64,000 nucleotides of DNA, taken from contig DASPIW010000029.1 in NCBI GenBank assembly GCA_035628915.1, forward strand, positions 34,690-98,689, in the 5' to 3' direction. Positions 17,015-26,289 of this stretch are shown piece after piece; the first letter of the stretch is position 1, and each line of letters begins with the position of its first letter. The notes beneath the pieces are model-generated. The model worked only from the letters and a program-made list of their open reading frames with translations, had not been told where the DNA came from and made no database searches. Origin of the DNA: JARBUG01 sp035628915 (GTDB taxonomy: Bacteria > Bacillota > Sulfobacillia > Symbiobacteriales > Symbiobacteriaceae). A program made the position numbers and the translations under genes.

Positions 17015-17518
17015 ATGGAGAAGCCGAGAGAAGCCCGAAGCAGAGCCGACGCGATTCGCGCGTTCCTTGATCACCATCAGCCCAAGCTTCCGGAGGCCCG
17101 TGGGTTTCTTCAGTTCCTTCTGGCGAAGGAAGATATCTTGCGTCGTCTGGAACTTGTTTCAGACCTGACCGACTGCCCCGACGCCATCCTCGTTTCCGCC
17201 AAGGGTTCCGGGACATGGCCGTTTTTTTACCGGAAGGGTGACCGGTACTTCCACAAAACATCCCAGGCCGTCGTCGAGCTGATGCGATCCGTACCGGAAC
17301 GGATCTGCCTTTGCCTTTCCACGCTGCCGCCGACCTGGTCGGCGGAAAGGCAGGAGTTCCTTGATACCCTTGCCCGCTGGCATGACGAACTGTTCACCGA
17401 CGAATTGGACAAGGTGACCCGGCGCCAAACGCTGCTGGCTCGGATTGATGAAGCGCTTGCGAACGGCGACAAGGGTTCATTTGAAGAACTGACTTCCCGG
17501 CTTCGGGATCTGCAGTAA
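17015..17518 (+). CDS. YpiB-like protein with C-terminal IDEAL motif
   Basis: The 167-residue protein resembles the UPF0302/YpiB family. The N-terminal half has the FL..HQ.KLPEARGFLQFLLAKE and LVSDLTDCPDAILVSA pattern, and the last 25 residues carry an IDEAL-type motif (RIDEALANGDKGSFEELTSR). Bacillus YpiB has the same two-part layout; its function is not firmly known. The match is from memory of the family and is weaker than a full-length identity. CGAAGGAGG precedes the ATG. It is flanked by terminators and so is monocistronic. Confidence 0.6.
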   Translation: MEKPREARSRADAIRAFLDHHQPKLPEARGFLQFLLAKEDILRRLELVSDLTDCPDAILVSAKGSGTWPFFYRKGDRYFHKTSQAVVELMRSVPERICLCLSTLPPTWSAERQEFLDTLARWHDELFTDELDKVTRRQTLLARIDEALANGDKGSFEELTSRLRDLQ

Positions 17519-17536
17519 AGCTCCCGAATATTTGGG

Positions 17537-17572
17537 CGACCCATCCTGCTTGGATGGGTCGTTCCTTTTTTG
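17537..17572 (+). terminator. Rho-independent terminator after the YpiB-like gene
   Basis: CGACCCATCC-TGCTT-GGATGGGTCG is followed by TTCCTTTTTTG. Confidence 0.85.
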
Positions 17573-17695
17573 ATTGCCCGGACCCTGGCAAGCGGACCAC
17601 CTATTGTAGCTGGTCGCATTATGTAAACTGAACTTATACTAGGAGGGACAGGGGCATAGAAATGAACATCGCACACTTTGGGGGAGAACGTGACG

Positions 17696-18577
17696 ATGAC
17701 AGCGAGTACGCTTGGCCGTTGGTTGCTGGTGGCCATTTCGCTCCTGGTGCTGCCCTCTGTCCTCTGGCTGGTTTGGCCCCAACCGCGGGTCGCGGTCTAC
17801 AGCCTGTACCGCGATCGTGGCCGGACCCGGGTCTTGAGTGATCTTGAGGGCTACGAAAAGAAAAGTGGCGAGCATGTCGACGTGTATTTCACCGAGAATG
17901 ACCGAAACGTGGCCGAATGGGTTCTACACACGACGGAAGCAGTCTTTCTTCCTGTGACCACTGCTGTGGGCTATGAGCCGGCGGAACGGGTTCCCATGAT
18001 CATCTATCCGAGCCGGCAGGAACTGCGGAACGCATTTGGATGGGGCAATGGCGAGAGTGCCATGGGTGTTTACTGGTCCGGTACGGTCCGGCTCCTGTCG
18101 CCGAATGTGTGGATTGGAGAGAAGCGGGACCGGGATAAGCGGAAGGTCTTTGACAAGATGAATCCCATTGCCCACGAGCTGACGCACTACATGCTGGACT
18201 ACTTTACGAACGGCAACTACCCCAGGTGGTTCACTGAAGGGCTCGCCCAACGAATTGAGTACAAGGTGACCGGCTACCTGTGGATCGAAGACGATAGCTC
18301 CTTGGACCAGAACCTGTACACGTTATCCGACCTGGATGAGCGCTTCGACCAACTGAAGAACCAGCCGCTGGCCTACCGGCAATCGTTTTTGCTCGTTGAC
18401 TACATGGTCCAGACGTATGGCGAGCCGGTGTTGACTGCTCTCATTCAGGAGCTGGCGAAGGGAACACCGTTCCAGACCGCGGTCAAAGAGGCCACCGGCG
18501 TGAGTATGAACACGGTGTATCAGGATTGGCTGGATTGGGTGGACGAGCATTTGGAAGAACTGGAGGCTGCGAGCTAG
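17696..18577 (+). CDS. Membrane-anchored gluzincin peptidase (peptidase MA-like)
   Basis: I choose ATG 17696, 9 bp after GGGGGAG; in-frame GTG 17690 and TTG 17678 are possible. The 293-residue product has an N-terminal membrane helix (about 5-25) and a metallopeptidase domain with HELTH (zinc ligands and catalytic Glu) followed by WFTEGLAQ, which supplies the third ligand, the pattern of the MA-like family. The catalytic domain should lie outside the cell. The substrate is unknown. It directly precedes walR, an unusual neighbour. Confidence 0.75.
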   Translation: MTASTLGRWLLVAISLLVLPSVLWLVWPQPRVAVYSLYRDRGRTRVLSDLEGYEKKSGEHVDVYFTENDRNVAEWVLHTTEAVFLPVTTAVGYEPAERVPMIIYPSRQELRNAFGWGNGESAMGVYWSGTVRLLSPNVWIGEKRDRDKRKVFDKMNPIAHELTHYMLDYFTNGNYPRWFTEGLAQRIEYKVTGYLWIEDDSSLDQNLYTLSDLDERFDQLKNQPLAYRQSFLLVDYMVQTYGEPVLTALIQELAKGTPFQTAVKEATGVSMNTVYQDWLDWVDEHLEELEAAS

Positions 18578-18671
18578 CCTCTGTAGCTCGCGAGTAGAAA
18601 CGTTGAGGAAGGAACGCGCGGTTCGCTAGTCGAAATTGGGCCTGGGTATTGCGAATAAGGGGGCACTTTCC

Positions 18672-19373
18672 ATGGCGGACCGCATTTTGGTAGTCGACGA
18701 CGAGCGGCCCATTGCCGATATTCTGAAATTCAACCTTGAGCGTGAGGGTTTCGAAGTCGATGTCGCATACGACGGTGAAGAGGCCGTCACCAAGGCCCGA
18801 CAGGCCCCCTTCAACCTTGTGATTCTCGACATCATGCTGCCAAAGCTGGACGGGTTCTCCGTGTGCAAGGAAATACGTGCCCATTCGTCAGTACCCATTT
18901 TGATGCTCTCCGCAAAAGAGGCCGAGGTCGACAAGGTGCTGGGGCTCGAACTGGGGGCTGACGATTACGTGGTCAAACCATTCAGCCCCCGGGAACTGGT
19001 CGCCCGGGTGCGGGCCATCTTGCGCCGCCTGCGCCCGGCCGTCGAGCCGCACACTGATCACCAGGCTGATCAATTGCTGAAGGGCGGGCCGCTCACTCTC
19101 AATTTGACGAGTTACGATGTCAAGAAAAGCGATGTGGTGATCGAGCTGACACCCCGGGAGTTTGAGTTGCTGCGCCACCTGATAGCTCATGCTGGGCAAG
19201 TGTTCGCCCGCGAGGCGCTGCTCCAAGAGGTGTGGGGTTACGATTACTACGGCGATGTACGCACCGTCGACGTGACGGTTCGGCGTCTCCGGGAAAAGAT
19301 TGAGGAAAACCCCGCCCAGCCCGAACTGATCAAGACAAAACGGGGAATCGGCTACTACTTCCAGCGGTTCTAG
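18672..19373 (+). CDS. walR: Response regulator WalR (YycF)
   Basis: The ATG at 18672 (MADRILVVDDERPIADILKF) is preferred over the longer in-frame start. The 233-residue OmpR-type regulator has a receiver domain with acidic pocket DD, phospho-acceptor D53 in VILDIMLPKLDG, the YVVKPFSPREL lysine, and a winged-helix domain ending RRLREKIEENP...GIGYYFQRF. WalR is essential in most Bacillota and controls wall hydrolases. walK follows after 19 bp. Confidence 0.95.
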   Translation: MADRILVVDDERPIADILKFNLEREGFEVDVAYDGEEAVTKARQAPFNLVILDIMLPKLDGFSVCKEIRAHSSVPILMLSAKEAEVDKVLGLELGADDYVVKPFSPRELVARVRAILRRLRPAVEPHTDHQADQLLKGGPLTLNLTSYDVKKSDVVIELTPREFELLRHLIAHAGQVFAREALLQEVWGYDYYGDVRTVDVTVRRLREKIEENPAQPELIKTKRGIGYYFQRF

Positions 19374-19392
19374 TCGGGCCGGGAAGTGAGGG

Positions 19393-21177
19393 GTGTCCGT
19401 GTTTCGCAGCATCCAGAGCAAACTGATCATCGTGTATCTCTTGCTCGTGCTGGTGGCCATGCAGTTAAGTATGGTCTACCTGTTGAAGCAGTTGGAAAGC
19501 TCTTATGTAGCCAAGGAGCAGGCGGAGCTTCACCAACTGGCGGCGTTGCTGGACGGGCAGTTTTCGGGCTACCTCGTTGAGGGCAAGCTGGACGAGATTG
19601 CGCTCATTGTGGCCAACGTGCCCGGAGACGTGATTGTTCTCGATGCCAATGGCAAGGTAATCGGCGCCACGGCCAGGCAGCCGGCCCATCAGGACCTGCT
19701 GGGCAAGAAGTACTCCAACGACGATATCACCCCAGCCCTTGTCTCTCCCCAACGCGTGCAAAGTGTCGGCGAGGACGAGAACGGCGAGCGGATTGTGGCA
19801 GAGGCGCTGCGGATGGAATACCACGATCAGGTCATCGGCGTGATATACGTGAGGGCATCGCTGGCCGATGCCTATTCCCGTTTGAGCCAGGTACGGGATA
19901 CGCTGCTGGCCGCCTGGGCAATCGCCCTGGTGTCCACGGCAACCCTCGGCGTCGCCTTGTCCCGTACGATCACAGGGCCGATTCGAGAAGTAACTCGGAA
20001 AGCGGCCGAAATGGCCGGCGGCAACTTCGACCAAACCATTGAGGTCCGAAGCACCGACGAAATCGGCCAGCTCGGCGAGATGTTCAACCGGATGACCAGG
20101 CGACTTAAGTCCACCCTTGACGAGATTCAAGGCGAGAAGAACAAGGTGGAAGCGATTCTTACCCACATGGCCGACGGCCTGTTGGCGCTGGATGAGGCGG
20201 GGCGAATCATCAAACTGAACCCGGCGGCTGAGCGCATGTTCCGGACATTGGAGCCCGAAGCGCTTGGGCGCCTTCCCGCTGAGGCCTGGCCTGACCTGAG
20301 GTTGGAAGCAGCGCTGGCCAAGGCGGTCGCGGAGAACCGGTCGGTCATTCACGAAACCCGGTTTGGCGCGCGATATCTACTGGCATACGTCACGCCACTG
20401 TTCAGCGACCGCCACCAAATTGCCGGTGCCGTAGTGGTCTTCCATGACATTACGGAACTGCAAAAGCTGGAGTCGCTGCGCCGGGAGTTTGTGGCCAACG
20501 TCTCCCACGAGCTGAAGACTCCGCTCACCACTGTGAAGAGCTACGTAGAGACCCTGCTTGACGGCGCCGCCGAGGAGCCGGAGGTGCGTGAACGATTCCT
20601 CCGGGTCGTGGAGAGCGAAACGGACCGAATGGCCCGCCTGGTCAAGGACCTGCTGCATCTCTCGCAGTTGGATCAAGGTTCGGCAAGTTGGGACATTCAG
20701 CCGCATGAGGCCCCGCCCTTGGTGGAAGAGTGCGTCGCCAGGCTGGCGGTTCAGATCGAGCGCAAGAAGTTGAACGTCACCCGCAATTATGCTGACGAAT
20801 TGCCGCTGGCCCTGATCGATCGGGACAAGTTGCAGCAGGTTCTGCTCAACTTACTGGCCAACGCAGTGGAGTTCACACCGCCCTGCGGCCAAATCACCGT
20901 TTCGGTCAGGCCTGACGGCGCCATGGTGCGGTTCTCCGTGAGCGACACCGGCATCGGGATTCCGGCTGAAGACCTGCCGCGCATCTTCGAACGCTTCTAC
21001 CGGGTGGACAAGGCCCGGTCCCGGATGCTGGGTGGCACCGGCCTCGGTCTGGCCATTGCCCGGCAAATCGTTGAGCTGCTCGGTGGGGCCATTTGCATCA
21101 GCTCGGTCTTCGGCAAGGGAACGGAAGTTGTGTTTACCATTCCGGCCGCGCAGGTAGCTGAGGCGGGGTGGAATTGA
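19393..21177 (+). CDS. walK: Sensor histidine kinase WalK (YycG)
   Basis: GTG at 19393; 594 residues. Two membrane helices (about 11-29 and 168-190) flank an extracellular sensor domain. HAMP (190-245), PAS (about 250-350), HisKA with H372 in VSHELKTPLTTVKSYVETLL, and a HATPase domain with N, G1 (DTGIGIP) and G2 (GTGLGLAIARQIV) boxes follow. This is the full WalK architecture. It pairs with WalR and is probably restrained by YycH and YycI encoded just downstream. Confidence 0.95.
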   Translation: MSVFRSIQSKLIIVYLLLVLVAMQLSMVYLLKQLESSYVAKEQAELHQLAALLDGQFSGYLVEGKLDEIALIVANVPGDVIVLDANGKVIGATARQPAHQDLLGKKYSNDDITPALVSPQRVQSVGEDENGERIVAEALRMEYHDQVIGVIYVRASLADAYSRLSQVRDTLLAAWAIALVSTATLGVALSRTITGPIREVTRKAAEMAGGNFDQTIEVRSTDEIGQLGEMFNRMTRRLKSTLDEIQGEKNKVEAILTHMADGLLALDEAGRIIKLNPAAERMFRTLEPEALGRLPAEAWPDLRLEAALAKAVAENRSVIHETRFGARYLLAYVTPLFSDRHQIAGAVVVFHDITELQKLESLRREFVANVSHELKTPLTTVKSYVETLLDGAAEEPEVRERFLRVVESETDRMARLVKDLLHLSQLDQGSASWDIQPHEAPPLVEECVARLAVQIERKKLNVTRNYADELPLALIDRDKLQQVLLNLLANAVEFTPPCGQITVSVRPDGAMVRFSVSDTGIGIPAEDLPRIFERFYRVDKARSRMLGGTGLGLAIARQIVELLGGAICISSVFGKGTEVVFTIPAAQVAEAGWN

Positions 21178-22538
21178 TGCAGCGAGTCAGGGACTATGCC
21201 CTCAACGGGTTGCTAACGGTACTGGTTGCCCTCAGTATTGTGCTGTCGTATCGGGTCTGGTTCCCTTCCGATACGAAAGGATTGTGGCAAGCCAAGGAAG
21301 CGCAGGTGCAGAGTTCGGCGCCGACGACGCAGTCGGGGATCATACCGAAAGTCCTTCGTCCTGACCGGATTTACATTCAAAAGGCGGAAGGGCAGGTTGC
21401 GTTGCTGCCGGCCGGTTCGCTGGCCTATTTGCAGATGTGGAGTGACATCGGCGATGTGCTGCAGGGCCTGCAGCCAGTAAACGGGCAGATTCCACCCGAA
21501 CAGGAAGCGGACCCCACCGATGCAGCGATTACCGTAGTGTTGCCCATTCCGCTCACCCTGGATCAGTGGGCGCGGGAGTGGGATTGGATCCGCGTGGGGC
21601 TTCCCAACTTCACAAAAGTAGACCGGTTTACCATTTACCTGACCAAGACGCCGACGGTCGCCTTTTCCGGTGCGGCTCCCGGCAGCACTTTCCGCGTGGG
21701 GCCCTTGTCGCCGGCAGACGAAAAGATGCTGCGTCAGCGCATGGCTGAAGTCGACGAGAGTCTGTTTCAGAAATGCCGGCCACTCGTACTCAAAGATCTG
21801 ACCGTGAGCGTTGCCGGCGGGCTTCTGGTCCCTGAGGTTACGGAGATGCCTGAAGGAACCGTGATTGTCGATAAGCCGGATACGGCAGTGGAGCAAGCCC
21901 GATACTTCCCCGATCTTTCGGTGGTTCGCCATATTGAAGAGAAAGACGCAAACAGCTACACCGATGGACAGCGCTGGCTACGGATGACGCTCAGCGGGCA
22001 GATGGAGTACATGATCGCTCCGCCCGAGGGGTCGGCGCCCGACATGACCCGCTCATTGGAAAAGACCAGGGACTGGGTCTCGTCGCATGGGGGCTGGCCT
22101 CAGGACCTCATGCTCAACGAGTATGTACAGCAACTGGGGAGGTCCGTTCTGGTTTACAACGTGCGGATGGACGCTGATGACCGTTACCCTGTGGAAACGG
22201 CTAACGGCGCACTGCAGCTGGAACTGTCCCAGAGTAGGGATCAGGTCACGGTCACGCACTACCGGCGACACCCTGACTTCACTCCTCATCTGACACGGGG
22301 CCGCAGCCCAATTATGCCGGCAGAGAAGGTGCTCCAGGCGACGGTGGCGGAGTTCCCATCGCTGTTCCTATTCGAAGGCGAAGTGCGAGATATGTATCTG
22401 GGCTACCTGATCTGGCAGCCTGAAAAGCAGTACGCCTGGCGGCTTGAGCCCGTGTGGGTGATTCAGGTCGGCGAGAAGCGGGTGTACGCACCTGCGGCGG
22501 CGCTGAGCGACATGAAAGCGTTTGTTGAGGGAGCATAA
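21177..22538 (+). CDS. yycH: YycH-like WalK regulatory protein
   Basis: The ATG at 21177 overlaps the walK stop (TGATG), a typical coupled start; the earlier GTG is less likely. The 453-residue protein has one N-terminal membrane helix (about 10-28, LTVLVALSIVLSYRVW) and a long extracellular part, the YycH layout. In Bacillus YycH binds WalK outside the membrane and, with YycI, adjusts its activity. Assignment rests on topology and gene position; sequence conservation in this family is low. Confidence 0.8.
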   Translation: MQRVRDYALNGLLTVLVALSIVLSYRVWFPSDTKGLWQAKEAQVQSSAPTTQSGIIPKVLRPDRIYIQKAEGQVALLPAGSLAYLQMWSDIGDVLQGLQPVNGQIPPEQEADPTDAAITVVLPIPLTLDQWAREWDWIRVGLPNFTKVDRFTIYLTKTPTVAFSGAAPGSTFRVGPLSPADEKMLRQRMAEVDESLFQKCRPLVLKDLTVSVAGGLLVPEVTEMPEGTVIVDKPDTAVEQARYFPDLSVVRHIEEKDANSYTDGQRWLRMTLSGQMEYMIAPPEGSAPDMTRSLEKTRDWVSSHGGWPQDLMLNEYVQQLGRSVLVYNVRMDADDRYPVETANGALQLELSQSRDQVTVTHYRRHPDFTPHLTRGRSPIMPAEKVLQATVAEFPSLFLFEGEVRDMYLGYLIWQPEKQYAWRLEPVWVIQVGEKRVYAPAAALSDMKAFVEGA

Positions 22539-22578
22539 CCATTTCGGGGCCGGCGGCGTTAGGGGAGGTGAGCGGCAG

Positions 22579-23469
22579 GTGGATTGGCCCAAGGCGCGTG
22601 CCATATTGCTTGCAGCCTTCACGGTGGTCAACCTGATCCTCGCCTACTCGGTATGGGGTCCGACCGCTTTGTTTCCGGGCCAGACCGATACCCCGCAGGG
22701 ACAGACCCTTGAGCAGTTCCGGGAGACCCTCTCGAACTGGAAGCTGACACTGGCGCCGAACGTCCTTCTGCCCCGCACCCCGGATCCAATGCGGTTTGTG
22801 CGAGTAGAGTTTCAGCCGACCCCCGATCTGATGAAGTGGTCTTCCGAACTCTCTGGCGTGGCGCCGGACATGAGTGGACGCGACGATCTGGCAGCCGCCG
22901 AGAGTTTGCAGCCGCACATCAACCCCCAGACGCAGGCCATGGAGTACTTCCCGCTTGCCAAGGGGCTGGCAGCCCGCAGCGTTACGTTGACCGAATCCCG
23001 GGAAGTGACCGCCCTTGCCGAAGACTACCTGCGCGTCATGTCGCTCTTTCCGGTCGGTGCCCGCTTTTCGGGCACGACCGAAAACAAAGAGAAAGGGACT
23101 GTTATCGTAGAATTTGTCCCGTTCTTTGATAACCGGCCTGTGTATTCCGGCTACGTCCGAGCAGAGATATCGTCACGCGGTGTCGAGAAGGTCACCCGTT
23201 TTTGGGTAGTGCCCCGTTCGTACACGGAGGCGCCGGCCAAACAGGTGCGGCCTGCCAGTGAGGCCTTGCTGCGGCTGGCGGGGCGGCTTGCCAGCACGAA
23301 GCCCCGGACTGTGACCGACATTCAGTTGGGGTACTACGCTGGTCAGCCGTTGTCACCGGCGCAGTCGGATGACGTGCACGGCTGGGATACCGTACCCGTC
23401 TGGCGAATCACCCTGGATGGCTATGAGTTGTACTACATCAATGCATTCAATGGTGAATGGGAATCTTAG
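22579..23469 (+). CDS. yycI: YycI-like WalK regulatory protein
   Basis: GTG at 22579 follows AGGGGAGGTG by 8 bp and gives VDWPKARAILLAAFTVVNLI, very like the MDWSKAKTIFI opening of YycI. The 296-residue product has a single N-terminal helix and an extracellular domain. It completes the walR-walK-yycH-yycI order. Neither walJ (yycJ) nor htrA follows; murA takes their place. Confidence 0.85.
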   Translation: MDWPKARAILLAAFTVVNLILAYSVWGPTALFPGQTDTPQGQTLEQFRETLSNWKLTLAPNVLLPRTPDPMRFVRVEFQPTPDLMKWSSELSGVAPDMSGRDDLAAAESLQPHINPQTQAMEYFPLAKGLAARSVTLTESREVTALAEDYLRVMSLFPVGARFSGTTENKEKGTVIVEFVPFFDNRPVYSGYVRAEISSRGVEKVTRFWVVPRSYTEAPAKQVRPASEALLRLAGRLASTKPRTVTDIQLGYYAGQPLSPAQSDDVHGWDTVPVWRITLDGYELYYINAFNGEWES

Positions 23470-23580
23470 GCACGCGGGGAGGAAATGGCTCCCATTGTCT
23501 CGAATTTATGCCTGGGACTTTTGCGAACAAGTTCATTCGCTGCCAGCGAATACGCCATCGGCGTGAGGAGGAAAGTCGGA

Positions 23581-24858
23581 TTGGCCAAGCTTACGATCCG
23601 AGGGGAACGGCGACTCCAGGGCACAGTTCGTGTCGGCGGGCGGAAGAACTCCGCGCTCCCCCTGATTGCTGCCACCCTTTTGGCCGATGGTTCCAGCCGC
23701 CTGGAAAACGTACCACGCATTCATGACGTGCTCACATATCGGGAAATCCTACAGGGCCTTGGGGCCAGGGTCGATTGGGACCCCGTTCACGGACGTGTGA
23801 CGGTGCACACCGGCGGGGTGTCGCCACGCGAAGTCTCCTACCATCTGGCCACGGCGATGCGGGCCTCCTATTACTTGCTCGGAGTTCTACTGGCGCGGTA
23901 CGGCCAGGCGGACATTCCCTTGCCGGGCGGAGACCGCATCGGCCAGCGACCTGTGGACCAGCATTTCAAGGGGCTTTCGGCCCTGGGCGCCGAAGTGTGG
24001 ATTGACCGGGGCATCATGCGGGCCAGGGCCGACCAACTGAGAGGTGCGACCGTTTATCTTGATGTGGTCAGTGTCGGGGCGACGATCCAAATCATGCTTG
24101 CGGCCTCGCTCGCCAAGGGCACCACGCTCATTCAGAACTGCGCCCGGGAACCACATGTCATTGATGTGGCCAACTACATCAACGCGGCCGGTGGCCACGT
24201 GGTGGGCGCCGGTACTGATACCATTCGCATCGAAGGCGTCGAACGGCTGGTCGGACCCACGCATCAGATCATCCCGGATGACATTGAAGCCGGCACATGG
24301 ATGATCGCTGCGGTGGCAACCCAGGGGGATATCACCCTGGAGAACGTGATTCCCAGCCATGTGACGCCGGTAATCGCCAAACTGCGGGAGGCGGGCGCCG
24401 AGATCCTCGAAGGTGCTGACTCACTCCGGGTGATTGCCCGGGAGCGCTCCAGGGCCATTACGGTCAAAACTCACCCGTATCCCGGCTTCCCGACGGACGC
24501 GCAAAGCCAGATGACGGCCATGCTCGCCTGCGCCACCGGCACCAGCTATGTGACCGAGACCCTGTACGATGACCGGTTCCGCTTTGCCTCCGACCTTGCC
24601 CGCATGGGCGCCCGGCTCCGGGTGGAAGGACGCACGGCGATTGTGGAGGGTGTTCCGAGTCTCTTCGGCGCCCCGGTCGAGGCAACAGACATTCGAGCGG
24701 GCGCAGCACTTATTCTTGCGGGTCTGGGCGCCGTGGGCGAAACGACCGTATATGGCCTTGAGCATGTGGAACGGGGTTACGAGCGCCTCGAACAGAAGCT
24801 GCTCGGCCTGGGCGCTGACATTCGGGTCGGCGACCGGCAGGGAACGGCCGTGTGCTAG
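23581..24858 (+). CDS. murA: UDP-N-acetylglucosamine 1-carboxyvinyltransferase with Asp at the fosfomycin-target position
   Basis: TTG at 23581 follows GAGGAGGAA, giving LAKLTIRGERRLQGTVRVGG and 425 residues. The catalytic Lys-Asn is in GGRKNSALPL. It transfers enolpyruvate from PEP to UDP-GlcNAc, the first committed step of peptidoglycan synthesis. The loop that normally reads PGGC.IG.RP reads PGGDRIGQRPVDQH here, so residue 118 is Asp (codon GAC at 23932-23934) where Cys115 of E. coli is alkylated by fosfomycin. Asp at this site keeps activity and gives intrinsic resistance in Mycobacterium and Chlamydia; the same is predicted here. It sits between yycI and rlmH. Confidence 0.95.
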   Translation: MAKLTIRGERRLQGTVRVGGRKNSALPLIAATLLADGSSRLENVPRIHDVLTYREILQGLGARVDWDPVHGRVTVHTGGVSPREVSYHLATAMRASYYLLGVLLARYGQADIPLPGGDRIGQRPVDQHFKGLSALGAEVWIDRGIMRARADQLRGATVYLDVVSVGATIQIMLAASLAKGTTLIQNCAREPHVIDVANYINAAGGHVVGAGTDTIRIEGVERLVGPTHQIIPDDIEAGTWMIAAVATQGDITLENVIPSHVTPVIAKLREAGAEILEGADSLRVIARERSRAITVKTHPYPGFPTDAQSQMTAMLACATGTSYVTETLYDDRFRFASDLARMGARLRVEGRTAIVEGVPSLFGAPVEATDIRAGAALILAGLGAVGETTVYGLEHVERGYERLEQKLLGLGADIRVGDRQGTAVC

Positions 24859-24866
24859 GGAAACTT

Positions 24867-24897
24867 AAGGGCGGTGCTGTCGAGCACCGCCCTTTTA
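24867..24897 (+). terminator. Rho-independent terminator after murA
   Basis: AAGGGCGGTGCT-GTCG-AGCACCGCCCTT is followed by TTAC. Confidence 0.75.
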
Positions 24898-24919
24898 CGC
24901 GTATGAGGGGGACTGCTGG

Positions 24920-25399
24920 TTGCGCATCAAGATCATTCTCGTCGGGAAGATCAAGGAGAAGTACCTGCTGGTAGGTATTGCGGAGTACCTCAAACGGCTC
25001 GGGCCGTATGCCAAGGTGGAGATCACCTACCTGGCGGATGAGCCGATTCCCGAGGGCGCCTCAGTTGCCCAGGAACAGCAGGTGAAGGCCCGCGAAGGGG
25101 AACGTGTTTTGAGTCAGGTTGACCCGGGACATTTTGTGATCGCTTTGGACCTGCGTGGACAGACCATGTCCTCCGAAGAACTGGCAGCATTTATCGCAGA
25201 GCGCTCGCTGCGCGGGCAGTCCAGCATTGCGTTCGTAATAGGCGGGTCACTCGGGCTCGCCCCTCAGGTGCTGCAGAGGGCTGACTACAAGCTCTCCCTG
25301 GGAAAGATGACGTTCTTGCATCAAATGGTACCGTTGATCCTGTTGGAGCAGGTATACCGGGGATTCAAGATCAATCGGGGTGAGCCGTACCATAAATAG
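24920..25399 (+). CDS. rlmH: 23S rRNA (pseudouridine1915-N3)-methyltransferase RlmH
   Basis: TTG at 24920 with GAGGGGG upstream; 159 residues. The SPOUT fold is clear: N-terminal MRIKIILVGKIKEKYL, the SAM-binding knot FVIGGSLGL, and the C-terminal LLEQVYRGFKINRGEPYHK. It methylates pseudouridine 1915 of 23S rRNA. In Bacillota it is the usual downstream end of the walRK region. Confidence 0.97.
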   Translation: MRIKIILVGKIKEKYLLVGIAEYLKRLGPYAKVEITYLADEPIPEGASVAQEQQVKAREGERVLSQVDPGHFVIALDLRGQTMSSEELAAFIAERSLRGQSSIAFVIGGSLGLAPQVLQRADYKLSLGKMTFLHQMVPLILLEQVYRGFKINRGEPYHK

Positions 25400-25482
25400 T
25401 GGAGGATGGTCTTCCAGGCCTCCGACACCATGCCACTGGAGCCACAGACCCTCCCCTTGACTCTCAGTGCTCTTTACCCTGG

Positions 25483-26112
25483 CTAAGGGCACCCTGCGCC
25501 CTGGGCGAGGTCTCCGCTGATTACCTCACGGCTCAACTGCCACATCCGCTCAATGTTAGCAGGGGCGGTGGCATAGGCTGGGGCATGCCTGGTGTCCCAG
25601 AGTTCACGAATCAAGCGAATCGGTGTGAGCGCCTTCTCTTCCGCTGGAAGGATGATGCGGTACTTGCTGTCCACCAGGGCCCCGGTCACCTCCCGGAACT
25701 CCTCTGACGCACAGAGGTGATAGTAACAACGCCCAAAAACGTTCGTGGCAAAGGTCAGCTCCAGGCCGTCCGGGCTGAACTGATAGGCCGTGATTCCGTG
25801 GTTGAAGTATCCCGCGTTGTGGACGAGGGCGTCCAACCTGTTGTGCTCAAGTTCGAAGGCCGAACAAAACCGCCGAATCGAGACGAAGGAGGAGATGTCC
25901 AGCTGCCTGAGTTGTACGCTTGCGTTACCGGAAGCCTCGGTGATCTCATGCAGCGCCTTCCGCCCTGTCTCGGCGGAGCGACACGCCATGATCACCTGCC
26001 ATCCTTCTGAGGCAAACTTCAGAGCGGCGGCCTTGCCGATGCCCGAGTTGGCGCCGGTGATGACGAGGACCCGGTCCCGAATCTGACTCCTCGCAACCCC
26101 AGGGTTCGCCAT
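25483..26112 (-). pseudogene. Short-chain dehydrogenase remnant lacking its catalytic core
   Basis: From the ATG at 26112 (GGGAGGC upstream) the frame encodes 209 residues. The N-terminal half is a normal Rossmann domain (VLVITGANSGIGKAAALKF and LDALVHNAGYF). After NVFG the sequence jumps to CASEEFREVTGALVDSKY, which matches the region near the C-terminus of retinol-dehydrogenase-like SDRs. About 90-100 residues containing the catalytic Ser and YxxxK are missing without loss of frame. The junction lies near 25710-25735. It is unlikely to be a working oxidoreductase; an NAD-binding remnant is possible. Confidence 0.7.
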
Positions 26113-26289
26113 AGTGGAACGTGCCTCCCAGCAAGATATTGCCAAGTGCATTGCGAATACAACACAATTTGATGCAACCCCTTCCTCGCAGGTGGCATTT
26201 TCGATTGAATGCTCGGAAAGCACTGAATGCATACACCATAGTTGGCGGCGGTAACTGCTCAAGCCTCAACGCGGGCAGTCGTGGGCCTG

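Noticed and set aside
17662..17840. Small overlapping ORF from ATG 17662
   Set aside because: Its best ribosome site is too far upstream (14 nt), and the overlapping frame encodes a clear HExxH peptidase.
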